Assembly (NCBI GenBank): GCA_025403435.1
Contig: JAJQZP010000259.1
Location: 744,001 to 808,000, forward strand
From: Artocarpus heterophyllus
Taxonomy: Eukaryota > Streptophyta > Magnoliopsida > Rosales > Moraceae
Direction: 5' to 3'
DNA length: 64,000 nt
Positions within the stretch are counted from its first letter, which is position 1, and the number at the start of each line of letters is the position of its first letter. Under the pieces are notes generated by a model, which worked only from the letters and a program-made list of their open reading frames with translations, was not told the origin of the DNA and ran no database searches. Made by a program: the position numbers and the translations under genes. Of the stretch, positions 1 through 11,604 are shown piece by piece.

Positions 1-1448
1 TCACATGCGCACGTAAACATTTAGTTACCTTTTTTTTTATTTGTTTATATGTATATATATAACATGAACTTCACCTTAGCGTGAAGTTCACGTTTTTGTT
101 ATTATTTTAATATATATATATATATATTAATATATTATAACATCTTATACATAAAAAGATTTAGTTTAAAATCATATATATATATATCTAAATTTAAATT
201 AAAAAATAAATCACATTTATTTAAGAATAGATTTTAAAATTAATCAATCAATTAATTAACTAATGCTCTGTTAAATGTGACAACATTTATCACAGAGAAT
301 ATTTTTCTATGTTACATTAATAATTTAAGTGTGAAATAATTAATTCAGAATTTAATAATTTCAAACTAAATATGTATAATTCATTCTATGCATAAATCCA
401 ATATAGTGTTTAGAGGTGGTATTGGGGACCTATGGACCTATAACCCAAGTTTCAATAAATTTGACAATTAATTAAACTTTTTGATTAATGTGCCAAATTT
501 ATTAGTTTAAGTGTTATTCCACTAAATACTTGAAACTGAACACTTGATATTATAGTAAAGTGACTCAAAGAAAATAAGCGAGTAGTCTATTGATATAATC
601 ATTACATATAAGTTAGTCCTCCATAAATAGTTCATAATAAAAGTTAGGTTCAATTTTCGTTTACCTCTCTTATTATATCTTTATCCTTAAGTTCCAATAA
701 TTCTCTAATGAACAGTTAATTCATAATCTTATTATGAATGAATGCTCTATTGTTCAAATCTTGAAATATCACTCAAGAGAACTATGTTTCTAACTTCCAT
801 AAAGAAGGAATGGATTCTATATCTGTATAATATTATTCCCAACCATTTATTACATTATGTTTTCAAGATGCTAAGTTATGATATATGCTAAAACAAATCT
901 TACCAAGCAAATAAAAAAAAATAATATGCTAAAACAAATCTTACCAAGCAAATAAAAAAAAATAATGTCATAAACAAGAGTCTAATAATTACTCAGGATT
1001 AAGATTGTCAAATATATGATCATCATAGTGATAAATTTGAATACTCTATTTCTAACGAATGATTATTAGAGATTCATAATTTATTTAGTACAGTCCTATA
1101 TAATCTCATTATATAAAGTACCTCCAATCTAATGTCTCTACATTAATAGTCTGGATAATGACTATTTCATTCTAAATGAAATTGGACCGTACTTGTAATA
1201 TTTAATTAAAGATCCCAAATTTTAATTAATTATTATAGACTATTTAGATTATTATCTATAAATTTTATCCCTAAGCATATAACACTTATATGCTAAATTT
1301 ATAGTCACATAAATAATCATGGAATTTTCTTGATGTTTATAAATGTGTTCATAAAACATATAAGCAACCAAAATAATTATAAATATCACTTTATTTATTT
1401 ATTATCAATATCTACAATGTTACAGCTTTTAGGGCACCAAACCCAACA
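1..1448 (-). repeat. Left-truncated Ty1/copia LTR (minus strand)
   Basis: On the minus strand the repeat begins TGTTGGGTTTGG at 1448, directly after a purine tract (TAAGTGGAAGATT) that follows the end of a copia RNase H domain. That is the layout of a 3' LTR. The rest of the stretch is AT-rich non-coding sequence running off the left edge of the window, so the LTR end, the target duplication and the LTR partner are not visible. The family differs from Copia-A and Copia-B: the LTR start differs and the 21-bp palindrome array seen in those is absent. LTR identity is inferred from position rather than from a second copy. Confidence 0.7.
883..964. repeat. Perfect 41-bp tandem duplication
   Basis: Two identical 41-bp units lie back to back, at 883-923 and 924-964. 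Each starts ATATGCTAAAACAAATC and ends in an A-rich run. The absence of any mismatch points to a recent slippage event inside the old LTR. Confidence 0.95.
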
Positions 1449-1690
1449 ATCTTCCACTTACCCTAAAGCAGGGTGAGACATGTCTCTAAGACCTAAGCCT
1501 TCCAAGTGTGCCTCGAAGCTCTTTGCAGGTAACGTCTTGGTGAAAGGGTCGACAAAGTTGTTTTCTGACGCTATCTTCACAACTTCCACATCACCTCGAT
1601 GTACTATTTCTCTGATAAAATGATATTTTCTCTCTATATGCTTTCATCTTTTGTGGCTTCTAGGTTCTCTTGAATTTATCACTGCACCAT
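1449..1690 (-). pseudogene. Ty1/copia RNase H, C-terminal relic
   Basis: Minus-strand translation gives the typical end of a copia polyprotein: EPRSHKR, then KHIERKYHFIREI, then DPFTKTLP, then a stop just before the polypurine tract and LTR. One stop lies inside (after SHKR). Only about the last 75 residues of RNase H remain. Upstream of this the sequence switches to gypsy gag on the opposite strand. Recognisable copia coding sequence stops at roughly 1675-1690, and the exact junction cannot be fixed by eye. This belongs with the LTR at 1-1448. Confidence 0.8.
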
Positions 1691-1893
1691 AGGAGAGGTA
1701 GCAGTTGCCAAGCTCAAGTTAAGAACCAGCAAGGCAACACCAACAATGGGAGTAACAGCTCATCAGGCAGCGGACGCAATAACTCTTACAGCTTCCATTG
1801 CCACTATTGCCAGCAGCGGGGACACATCAAGAGGAATTGCCCAATCAAGAATGCTCGACAAAGAATTCAGACTAGAGAAGGTGCCAGTCGTTA
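1690..1893 (+). pseudogene. G1 gag fragment with CCHC zinc knuckle
   Basis: The open frame contains CHYCQQRGHIKRNC, a CX2CX4HX4C zinc knuckle of the nucleocapsid type that binds genomic RNA during particle assembly. A Gly/Asn/Ser-rich stretch precedes it, as in many plant gypsy Gag proteins. The capsid part that should lie upstream is absent, replaced by the minus-strand copia relic. The fragment is about 65 residues, against several hundred in complete family members. Confidence 0.8.
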
Positions 1894-2184
1894 GCCTCAA
1901 CCTCAGTCCTTACCTTCGCCTCTACAATTCCCTTAGCTGCAGTTTCATTAGTTTACTCCTCAATAGTTGCAATATCGATGCAAGGATATTAGCCATAGAA
2001 TTTCCAACGTAATGCCGAGCATGAAGTACGACAAGCATGCAGTCTCCCTCACCGCAACGGTATCAGCCGACCAACCTAGGACCCAGCAACACTGGTAGAG
2101 CAAAAGGAAAGGCTTTAGCTCAAATTCACACCATGACTTCAGGGAGCTCGGACGCTCAGACCAGTAACGCGGTCGTCGATGGTA

Positions 2185-2535
2185 TGGTTTTAGTTTTTTA
2201 ATCTTTAGCACATGTTTTATTTGACACCGATGCCACACATTCTCTCATTTCGAGTTGTTTTTTTCATGTGTTGGGATTAGAGATAGAAGAATTTGATGAG
2301 CCCTTGATTTTTACCTCACACTTGGGGCAGGTGTGTGTGAATTGTATATGTAAATCTTATAAAATAATGATTAGGGGTGAGACTCTAAAGAGTGACTTGA
2401 TTGTAATCCCCATGAACTCATATGATGTAATCTTAGGAATGGACTAGTTGTCCAAGTATCATACCATCGTAGATTATGAACTGAGGAAAGTAAACCTAGT
2501 TTTTGATAGGGGCGACGATCACTTACCAGGGTGGT
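2185..2535 (+). pseudogene. G1 aspartic protease (retropepsin-like)
   Basis: The frame reads HVLFDTDATHSLIS, the flap-side stretch LGQVCVNCICKS, then IPMNSYDVILGMD, followed by a stop where Trp is usual. This is the pattern of gypsy retropepsins, which cut the Gag-Pol polyprotein. The active-site triad, normally D-[ST]-G, reads D-T-D here. The Trp of the DWL motif has become TAG. Both changes predict loss of activity. Confidence 0.75.
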
Positions 2536-2639
2536 AATGATTAAATGATGAGTGATCATCTCATGAAGACATGTCTCGGGAGAGGAAAGAATCTAGCTTG
2601 TTATGCCTTTCTTATGAATCTAGAAAAAGAGTCCAGTGC

Positions 2640-4056
2640 ATTAGGAAGAAATGCAGCGATCCTAGTGGTTGATGAGTTTGAAGATGTCTTCCCTGACGAG
2701 TTATCGAGATTGCCACCGCATCAGGAAATTGAGTTTGGTATTAAGTTGCTTCCAAGAACTACATCAATTTCCGTAGCATTGTATTGGATGGCACCGGCAG
2801 AGATGAAAGAATTAAGGAAGCAGCTTTAGGAGCTTGTTGATAAAGGGTATATTTGAAATAGCATATCGCCGTAGGGTGCACTAGTTTTGTTTATTAAGAA
2901 GCAAGATGGAACCCTCAAGTTATGTATTGATTACCGACAGCTAACTCAGTTCACCATGAAGAACAAATATCCACTTACTAGGATAGATGAGTTATTTGAT
3001 CAGTTAGGAGGTTCGTGGTACTTATCGAAAATAGGTTTGCGATCTGGATACCATTAACTCAAGATTAAGGAAGAAGACATCCCCAAGGCAGCTTTTAGGA
3101 CCCGATATGGACATTTTGTGTTTCTGGTGATGCCATTTGGGTTGACAAATGCTCCAACAGCTGTCATGGACTTAATGAACAGGCTATTCAGGCCTTATCT
3201 AGATCAATTTATGATCGTGTTTATTGATAACATCCTGATCTACTCTAAGACCTGGGAAGAGCATAAGCAACATCTCAAGATCATACTTTAGACTCTACGG
3301 GAGCACTAGCTGTACGCCAAGAAGGAAAAGTTTGAATTTTGGTGGACTGAGGTCAAGTTTTTGGGATATATCATCTCCGAGCAAGACATTTCAGTAGACC
3401 CTTCCAAGGTAGAAGCTATAGTAGAGTGGGAATGACTGAGGAATGTGGTAGAGATCTGTAGTTTCTTGGGATTCGCAGGATACTATAGGAAATTTGTGAA
3501 AGATTTGTCGAAGATAGCAGCTTCGTTGACACGGTTGATCAGGAAGAATGTTAGGTTCAAATGGGGTGACGTATGTGAGCTCGCCTTCCAAGAGTTAAAG
3601 AACCAATTAACTGCTGCTCTTGTATTGATTATCCTGAGTAGTGATGAGCCATATGACGTTTACAAGGATGCCTCAGGATATGGACTTAAATGCGTGTTGA
3701 TGCAACATGGATGCGCCGTGGCTTATGGGTCACAACAGCTAAGACCTCATAAGCAGAACTACCCCACTTGTAACTAGGAGCTCACAGTTGTGATTCATGC
3801 GCTAAAGATCTAGAGATGTTACATGTACAAGGCGACATTTTAGGTTTTTTTAGACCACAAGAGTTTGAAGTATTTGTTTAGCCAGAGGGATCTGAACTTT
3901 AGGCAACGAAGATGGATGGAATACATGGAAGACTATGATTTCGCACTATAGTATCATCCAGGAAAGGCTAACATAGTCGGTGATGTGCTCAGTAGGAAGT
4001 CTTTAGGGATTCTCATTCGCGTAGTGCTTGAGAACTAGAAAAGAGATGCAATGGTG
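2640..4056 (+). pseudogene. G1 reverse transcriptase and RNase H
   Basis: The RT part starts around EFEDVFPDELSRLPP and runs through [31 protein letters not shown] and [11 protein letters not shown]. RNase H follows (SFLGFAGYYRKFV, DASGYGLKCVLMQ, VAYGSQQLRPHKQNYPT) and ends near YHPGKANIVGDVLSRK. The catalytic box, normally FIDD, is FIDN, so the second aspartate is lost. More than a dozen in-frame stops occur, many of them TAG at positions where relatives have Gln or Trp. The reading frame is otherwise largely preserved, so decay was mainly by point mutation. Confidence 0.85.
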
Positions 4057-4199
4057 AGTGAGTATGCACTATAGTACTATGAAGACTGTGATCGGGTTTC
4101 GGTGTACCATATGGAGTCAACCCCAACTCTTGTTTAGATGGTGAAAGAAAATCAATGGCGAGACCAACATCTACATGGAATATGGACATGAATCCAGAA

Positions 4200-4636
4200 C
4201 AGGGAGTAATTTGAAGAATGAAGAATACATGCAGATGGGTCGTTATACTTTAGGGAGCATTTGGCAGTCCTAACAATAGCAGAAGTAACGAATGCCGTAA
4301 TGGACGAAGTTCACAAGTCTCAATTCACTATTCATCCAAAAAGCATGAAGATGTATCTCGATCTGAAGAGACAATATTGGCAGAGAGGCATGAAGAAGGA
4401 TGTTCGAAAGTATGTGGCCAAGTGCGTAACCTGTCTCCAAGTGAAAGCCAAACATCAAAAGCCCGTTGGGCAGCTTTAGTTGCTTCCCGCTCTAGGGTGG
4501 AAATGAGAGCACGTCACAATGGATTTCCTTACCAAATTACCGAGGACAGAGCAAAGGCATGATGGAAGCATCGAGATGGCATAATTCAAAGCACTTTATG
4601 GACGACCGTGTTGGTCACCAGTGTGCTGGGTAAAAC
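4200..4636 (+). pseudogene. G1 integrase, N-terminal part with deleted catalytic core
   Basis: The zinc-binding region is visible (HKSQFTIHPKSMKMY, then YVAKCVTCLQVKAKHQKP), followed by MDFLTKLPRTEQRHDG. The next codons already match the far side of the core (SIEMA, stop, FKALYGRPCWSPVCWVKL). In complete gypsy integrases roughly 130 residues carrying the D,D,E catalytic triad separate these two pieces. They are intact enough to be seen in G2 at about 56450-56850. The joint is at about 4563-4567 and keeps the frame. Copia-A then interrupts the domain at 4637. Confidence 0.8.
4632..4636. repeat. Target-site duplication, left copy (Copia-A)
   Basis: AAAAC here is repeated exactly at 14344-14348, flanking Copia-A. 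A 5-bp duplication is usual for copia integration. Confidence 0.95.
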
Positions 4637-5030
4637 TGTTGGAAACAAAATGCGCAGCGGAATTTAAAAAAAAAAATTTCATCAGAGTAATTTCCAAAAC
4701 ACAAGTTTGACATGTTATATGTATAAATTAGACAGATCTTACTAACCTCAGTGTGCCGAATAACCTCTGCAACCTGTGTAGAGAAGTAACATTTTAGAAG
4801 AGCCTCAACCAACTGGTCTTCTTTGCTATTCTCTATCCACAACCGGAGTGAGTGTGGGCTCACACGTACAGCTCTCCCATCGGTGACTCTCCTTCCAACC
4901 AATAGAGAGAACCAAAAGCTAGTGTTCATGATTTGTGAACAAAAGCTCTCAGGGAGTTTTTAGATGCTCACTAGAAGAGTATCACTCTTAATCTCTCAAA
5001 TTGATCTGAGTAAATCATGAGACTCACTCC

Positions 5031-5039
5031 CTTTTTATA
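5031..5039 (-). promoter_or_regulatory. TATA-like box in Copia-A 3' LTR
   Basis: TATAAAAAG on the minus strand lies about 117 bp downstream, in element orientation, of the palindrome array. The same spacing is seen in the other three copia LTRs of this family here, which supports it as the core promoter. Confidence 0.6.
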
Positions 5040-5155
5040 CCTATTGGTCCTAGGGTCAGTCCATATCAGATTAGGTCTCAAAACTCGAAACAGAATCAAG
5101 TTCGAATTAATATCTGATAAGATCCGCGCAAAAATGCGTAATCTTATCTCCCGCT

Positions 5156-5235
5156 GATCGACAGGCCAAACATTCTGATCGGCAGGCCAAACAGGCCAGT
5201 TCGGCAAGCCGACCACGTCATTCGGCAGGCCAAAC
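5156..5235. repeat. Palindrome array, 4 units, 21-22 bp period (Copia-A 3' LTR)
   Basis: Units start at 5156, 5177, 5199 and 5220. Examples are GATCGGCAGGCCAAAC and GTTCGGCAAGCCGACC. Each is an imperfect palindrome with CpGs near both ends. Confidence 0.9.
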
Positions 5236-6676
5236 TCCCGAGAAAAAATCTCCGCGAATCTTTTATTTTCCACTCGAGATTCTAAAGGATAAAGTCTCAG
5301 TTTTGATTCAAATAACCAAATAGAGAAGTTATCTGATCAAAACAAACTTTATCAAGATAATCTCTAAGAAAATAAATCAATTCACAATAATTCTATAAGT
5401 TTATCTTGATCTAATTTATCCAAAATTAAATCAACCGATAAACAGACAAGAATTATCTGATCGCAATAATTTAACAAGTTTATCTTGAACTAATTTCTTA
5501 CAAAATTAATTCAACCAATAAACAGACATGAATTATTTGATTCTTACAAATTTTTAACCAATCTGATAAATCTGACATAAGTCACCAATTATTGGAAAAG
5601 CACGTCGTGTCGTTATAGGACTTTGTGAGCTAGCAAAGGGGACCAAAATGGACCTATAAAGTTCAAGCTCATGATAATTATGAAACCCAATATCCCAGAT
5701 ATACATTTCACAATTATCAACTCCAACGCTACTCCACTAAAAGCTTGGAGCTGCACTCTCGAACTTTATAGAATTACGAAGCTCATGTAGCTAAGTCTCC
5801 ATGACATATCATAGTGTATCGTATCCCCATATGATAATCCATAATCAGCTTAAGGACAAGTTCTGTCTTACCTTCCCGATTATTTTTATCTTACATTCCA
5901 TTGTCTCACCATTAGAAAACTTACCATCCAAAGATAGTATACCATGTGGTTACACCTATGTATCCAAATAGTTGAGCGCTCTAGTTTTCCAATTACAAGA
6001 CAACACATATAAGTGGATATCATTACTCCTAAAGAGGTGCTATGGATTCCATATCTATGAATAACAAGTCTACACTATCAAGAGTCATGCCTTCAACGTA
6101 CCGGCATGCATACCACTATAGAGATGTGGGAGTCACCCATTGGTACATCAAAAGACACAAGTCGAGACAACGGGCCCACTATTCATTTGAGGATTAAGAT
6201 ACAATACAAATGACTGTCTAAAGTGAATCGATTTGTCGAGACAGAATTATTAATCCAAATCAATTCACTTTATGACCCGATCAAACACATCGTCGCCGAT
6301 GACAACGTGCCAATGTTTCTATTCATGGAGTCCAACTTCGATGGTCAAGACAAACCATCTCCCATAAGGGATATAGACAACATAACAATCTTTACATGAA
6401 TAAAGCGCCCAACTTTATTCCCTCGATTACGGATCATATGTTTTAGACTATCACCTTAAGAATCGTGTCTAGCGCATAATCATCCCATCATATGCCCAAT
6501 TCTTAAGGTTTAGACTGACAGTCTCAGACTACTGTTTGCTTATCATACATTCAACAAATATGAACGTAAAGAGGACAAGATTTGGTATATATATATAAAT
6601 GAATAAATTCTTCATTGATAAAAATGTCTCCAAAAACGTATTACATTTTTACTCCTTAGGGTATACATGTCTAACA

Positions 6677-6690
6677 ATCTCCCACTTGCA
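6677..6690 (-). other. Polypurine tract of Copia-A
   Basis: Minus strand GTGCAAGTGGGAGATT lies between the stop codon of the polyprotein and the 3' LTR. This is the usual site of plus-strand DNA priming. Confidence 0.85.
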
Positions 6691-9600
6691 CTAAGTGAGT
6701 ACATACAACAAATTTTGCATCCCCATAGCTTCCACATGCCTCTCGAAGACTCTCCCAGTAAGTGTCTTCGTAAATCGATCAACTAAATTGTCCTCTGACG
6801 TAATCTTGCACACCGTGACATGCCTGCCCTCAACGAAGTCCTTTATCACATGAAACTTTCGATCAATATGCTTACTATTCTTGTGAAATCTTGGTTCCTT
6901 AGCATTAGCTACCGCCGCACTGTTATCACAGTACAGTGATACCGCTTTATCCATACCAAGAACTACCTCAAGATCCCCAAGGAACTTGCGGAGCCACACT
7001 GCTTCTTTCGAAGCATCACTAGCTGCCACATACTCGGCCTCCATCGTTGAATCTGAAGTGCAATCTTGCTTCGCACTTCTCCAACTGATGGCACCACCAC
7101 CCAGAGTAAACACAAACCCCGAAGTCAATTTCCTAGAATCCAGACAGGATTGAAAATCCGAATCAGTGTATCCTAGAGGAGTCAAGTCCTCACCCGAATA
7201 CACAAGCATATGCCCTCGAGTCCTTCTCAGGTACTTAAAAATATGCTTTACCGTAATCCAATGGTTCGGTCCTGGATCCGCCTGAAATCGACTTACAATC
7301 TCGACCGCATAACTAATATCTGGCCATGTGCAAAGCATGACATACATGAGACTACCCACTGCCGAATCATAAGGCACCTTCTTCTTGTATTCTCTTTCTT
7401 CATAAGACTTTGGAGAGTCTTTCTTAGAAAGAGTAATTCCAGACCTAGATGGTTGCCCACCTTTCTTGGAATCCTGCATTGCAAACCTCCTGAGAATTTT
7501 ATCTATGTAGCCGACCTGTGACAAAGCTATCATTTTGTTCTTCCTATCCCGAAGGATCTGGATACCTAGAACAAAATTAGCCTCACCCAAGTCCTTCATG
7601 TCAAACTGCTTGGTCAACCATAATTTGACCGATGACAACGCCCCAACGTCATTGTCAATTAGCAGAATGTCATCTACATAGAGCAGTAGAAAAACCACCT
7701 TCCCATCCTTAATGTGTTTGTAAACACATGGTTCATCCATATTTTGTGAGAACCCATAAGTTTTGATCACTTGATCAAATCTTATGTTCCAAGAACGAGA
7801 AGCCTGCTTAAGTCCATAAATTGACTTTAGCAGCTTACAAACCTTACCCTCTTGACCCGTGACCTTGAACCCATCTGGTTGTTCCATATAAATGGACTCA
7901 TCAAGATAGCCATTCAAAAAAGTCATCTTGACATCCATCTACCAAATCTTGTAATCGAGAGCGGTAGCTATGGATAAGAGAATCCGGATGGACTTAAGCA
8001 TGGCTACAGGTGAAAAGGTTTCCTCATAATCGATTCATTCCTTTTGCGCATAACCCTTAGCTACTAGTCTAGCCTTAAAGGTTTCTACCTTTCCATCCAC
8101 TCCTCTTTTCCTCTTGTAGATCCACTTACACCCTATGAGTTTTACCCCTTCGGGAAGATCCACAAGCTCCCAGACCTAATTAGTCTCCATAGACTTCATC
8201 TCTATGTTCATGGCCTCTGTCCAGAGTCTTGAATCAACATCCTCCATAGCTTCCACGTAAGTATAAGGATCCCTGTCATGTTCATCCGGTTCAGCCAAAA
8301 AGACCTCCCCATTGAACATATACCTCTCAGGTTGACGCCCGATCCTCCCACTATGCCGAAGCCCCTGAGGTTGTTGTTCAGGTTTGTTTGGTTTTTCTAC
8401 ACCGATCGGAATGGTTTCGTTCTGAACCTCCGGAGTGAATGAATCACCCCTTAACTCCCCAAGCACCACTTTGCTTCGAGGTTTAAAGTCGTCCATGTAA
8501 CTTTCCTTGAGAAAAGTTGCATTAGTTGAAACCACGACTTTATTTTCCTTTGGGTTATAAAAATAACCCCCTTTAGTCCCTTTTGGATATCCTACAAACA
8601 CGCAAACTTCCGAACGTGCTTCCAACTTATTCGAATCCTTAAACAGGACATGAGCCGGACATCCCCATATGCGAATATGGTTTAAGGATGTCTTCCGTCT
8701 TGTCCACAACTCGTGAGGAGTTTTAGGGACCGATTTTGAAGGCACATTGTTCAAAAGATAACATGCGGTTTGTAGTGCATATCCCCAAAAGGATAAAGGC
8801 AATGATGAATAACTCATCATGGACCTAATCATGTCTAACAAAGTCCTATTCCTTCTCTCCGCTATGCCATTCTGCTGTGAAGTGCCCAGCGTAGTCAAAT
8901 GGGATAAAATCCCATTCTCTAACAAGTGTCCCAAGAACTCATCAGAAAGATATTCCCCACCTCGATCAGATCGAAGTGCTTTATGGGTCTACGCAATTGC
9001 TTTTTCACTTCAGCCCGAAACTCCTTGAACTTATCATAAGTTTCGCTTTTGTGGTGCATTAGGTACACATACCTATATCTTGAGTAATCGTCAATAAAAG
9101 TGACGAAGTACTCATACCCTCCTCGTGTCTGAATATTCATTGGTCTGCAAACATCGCTATGCACAAGTTCTAGAACCCCTTCGGCCCTATTGCCCTTAGA
9201 CCCGTACGGTCTTTTGGTCATTTTACCCTCCAAACAAGATTCATATTGAGGTATAGATTCCACCTTTAAGTGACTTAAAGGTCCATCCCTTACCAACCTT
9301 TGAATCCTATTCAGGTTAATATGGCCAAGGCGCAAATGCCAAAGATAAGTCTTATTAGAGTGAGAGGTTTTAAGTCTTTTTGAGTCATTATCATTTATCT
9401 CAGCATTAAGCAATAAGTCCATCTTAGGTTTGATAAAATATAGATTATTTTGCATCCATCCAGAACAGATAAAAGATTTGTTTTTACGAATCATCACTTT
9501 TTCACTAAAAGCTACCACGTAGGAGTCTTTAAATAAAGAAGATACAGAAATTAAATTCCTTTTAAATTTAGAAACTTAAAAATAATCTCGCAAAATTAAA

Positions 9601-10640
9601 TTCCTATAATTATCAAAATAAAGATGGACATCTCCCACTGCTTCCGCTGAGACCAAGGATCCATCGCCCATCCAAAGCGTTAAGTCTTCACGAAGTAGAC
9701 TTCTCGTTTCTTTGAATCCCCGTAGAGAAACACAAACATGATTAGTTGCACCAGAATCTATGACCCAGATGTCACTGGATTCCTCAACCAAACAAGTTTC
9801 TAAATATAGAAGATCACACCTACCTCCCTTGGAAAGGAAGTCCTTGCAATGCTTTTTTATATGCCTGACCTTACCACAGAAGAAGCACTTAAGCTTCTTT
9901 GGGTTCTTCTTCTTCTTCTTGCTCTTGGTAGGAGCAGGAATAGAAGACTTTCCACTCTTGGCCAGTTGCTTCTTTCCATTCCCAGAGTTAGGATTGGAAC
10001 CAGAAGCAGCTACCATATTGGCCTCACCACCAGTAGGAGACTCCCTGATCAGCAGTTCAAACTCCTGTAACTGTTTCATCAGTTCTATCAAGGTCATATC
10101 CCATCTATTGCTTAAATTAAAAGTAGCTCTAAACGGAATAAATTCCTTAGACAGAGTCTCAAAGACCATAGTCATCTGAGTTTCAGCATCGATGTCGGCT
10201 CCATTGGTTTGAGCCTCAGCAAGGTAACCCATGACCAACATCATATGCTCCTTTACAGATGTCCCCGGTCTCTGTCTACAGTTTAAGAGTTTCTGAAGTG
10301 TCCCTTGTCGCTTCGTTATGGCCTGGCCTCCAAACATATCCTCAAGATTATCCAAGATCTTCTTCGCAGTCTCATAATCCGGATGTTGAACCTGCAGCAT
10401 GTTGTTCATGCTAGCCATAACATAGCAGCGGGCCTGATCATTAGCATCTTTCCAGCAGTCGTACGCATGGAATTGCTCATTACTTGAGTCTCCCATAGGC
10501 TCGGGAGGACAAGGAGTTGTCAGAACATATTTCAGTTTCTCAAAGGAAAGGACGATGTCTAGGTTCCGTTTCCAATCGTTATAGTTCTCACCGGTTAATT
10601 GGTTTTTGTCAAGTATCGATGATAAAGCGTTTTTAGACAT
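6691..10640 (-). pseudogene. Copia-A Gag-Pol polyprotein, lightly degraded
   Basis: The start at 10640 (MSKNALSSILDKNQ) is chosen because it aligns with the Copia-B start and follows the leader. Domains in order: Gag; zinc knuckle CFFCGKVRHIKKHC; protease WVIDSGATNHVC; integrase zinc region HLRLGHIN with YESC in place of CESC; integrase core (TFIDDYSRYRYVY, the damaged [20 protein letters not shown]); RT with the YVDD box intact (LLLYVDDILLI); RNase H (DCTSDSTMEAEYVA to DRFTKTL). Lesions are a stop after LRDYF (about 9576), a one-base deletion near 8979 in the integrase core, and stops near 8175, 8035 and 7940. It encodes the machinery for copying and inserting the element but cannot make an unbroken polyprotein. 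Confidence 0.92.
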
Positions 10641-11604
10641 TTTCAATCTACAATAAAGAATCATATACCAAACATAAGCAAACATATAATAATTTAGTAA
10701 GATAACACAATCATGTAAAATCATACAAATGTGTTTATGTGTCAAAACCTTGAAAATATCACAACCTTACAACGATAATTCCCAACTCAAAATTCAACAA
10801 GCTCCTAGGGGAGTCATACTAAATTCAATCAGGAACACGGATCCCCTCCTGATTAATATATGGCATCCAGGACCCGTATGATCCAGCATATACTACTAAT
10901 CGTTTCTTTGGCCATTAATTTTATTAACAGAGCTCCTAGGGGAGGTTAATAATAAAATTAGCGTGAGTGTATAACCATCATTTCAATATTTTATCCATGA
11001 ATTATAATCACCACCTAAGGGTGTGCAACCATAAATCATACTAAAATACCTTATCCTTTCAGAGATCCAATCTGGTACATGATAGAAATCCCTTCCTAGG
11101 GGTCGGGACCACCATGTTCTTCCTATGGACCAATGATGGAGGCCTTAGGTCCTCTCTTCGAAAACCTTCTCCCACTCAATCTTTTGAAGTCAGGGTTTTA
11201 TTTTAAAATTATGCATGAACAATTTTAATATGAGCGACACTCCCTATCCTATATGACATGTTATCAATATTCATGGTAAATCATATTATAATGCAGACAA
11301 GCAAAGCAATCAAGCAAAGCTACAAGCAAAATAATAACAACCGTAATATTATGGTTCCACCCTAGAGAATAGAAAACTAAGATTACAAGAGAATAATCGA
11401 GACATATATCGATTCTTCATCCTTGAATCCTTAAGCTGTATCCTTCTTCATGTAATATCCATCTTCAAGTCTTCAATCCCATATGAATCGAATACTTCAT
11501 ATTTCCGGTCATATCCAAATTTAATGTTTCTCAGAATCGTCCCATAAATAAAATTAAAACTGCATCGGGAAAAAATTACACCTTTTTTGGACACCCGGCA
11601 GCTC

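Larger units (their letters stand above)
4637..6676 (-). repeat. Copia-A 3' LTR
   Basis: It matches 12305-14343 over its length. On the minus strand it begins TGTTAGACATGTATACCC at 6676 and ends CCAACA at 4637. It carries a four-unit palindrome array (5156-5235) and a TATA-like box (TATAAAAAG, minus strand, 5031-5039). Confidence 0.95.

Noticed and set aside
9760..10179. Plus-strand open frames of 73-139 codons opposite Copia-A gag
   Set aside because: Antisense shadow of gag. The equivalent antisense frame in Copia-B (19740-20162) reflects shared sequence rather than selection.
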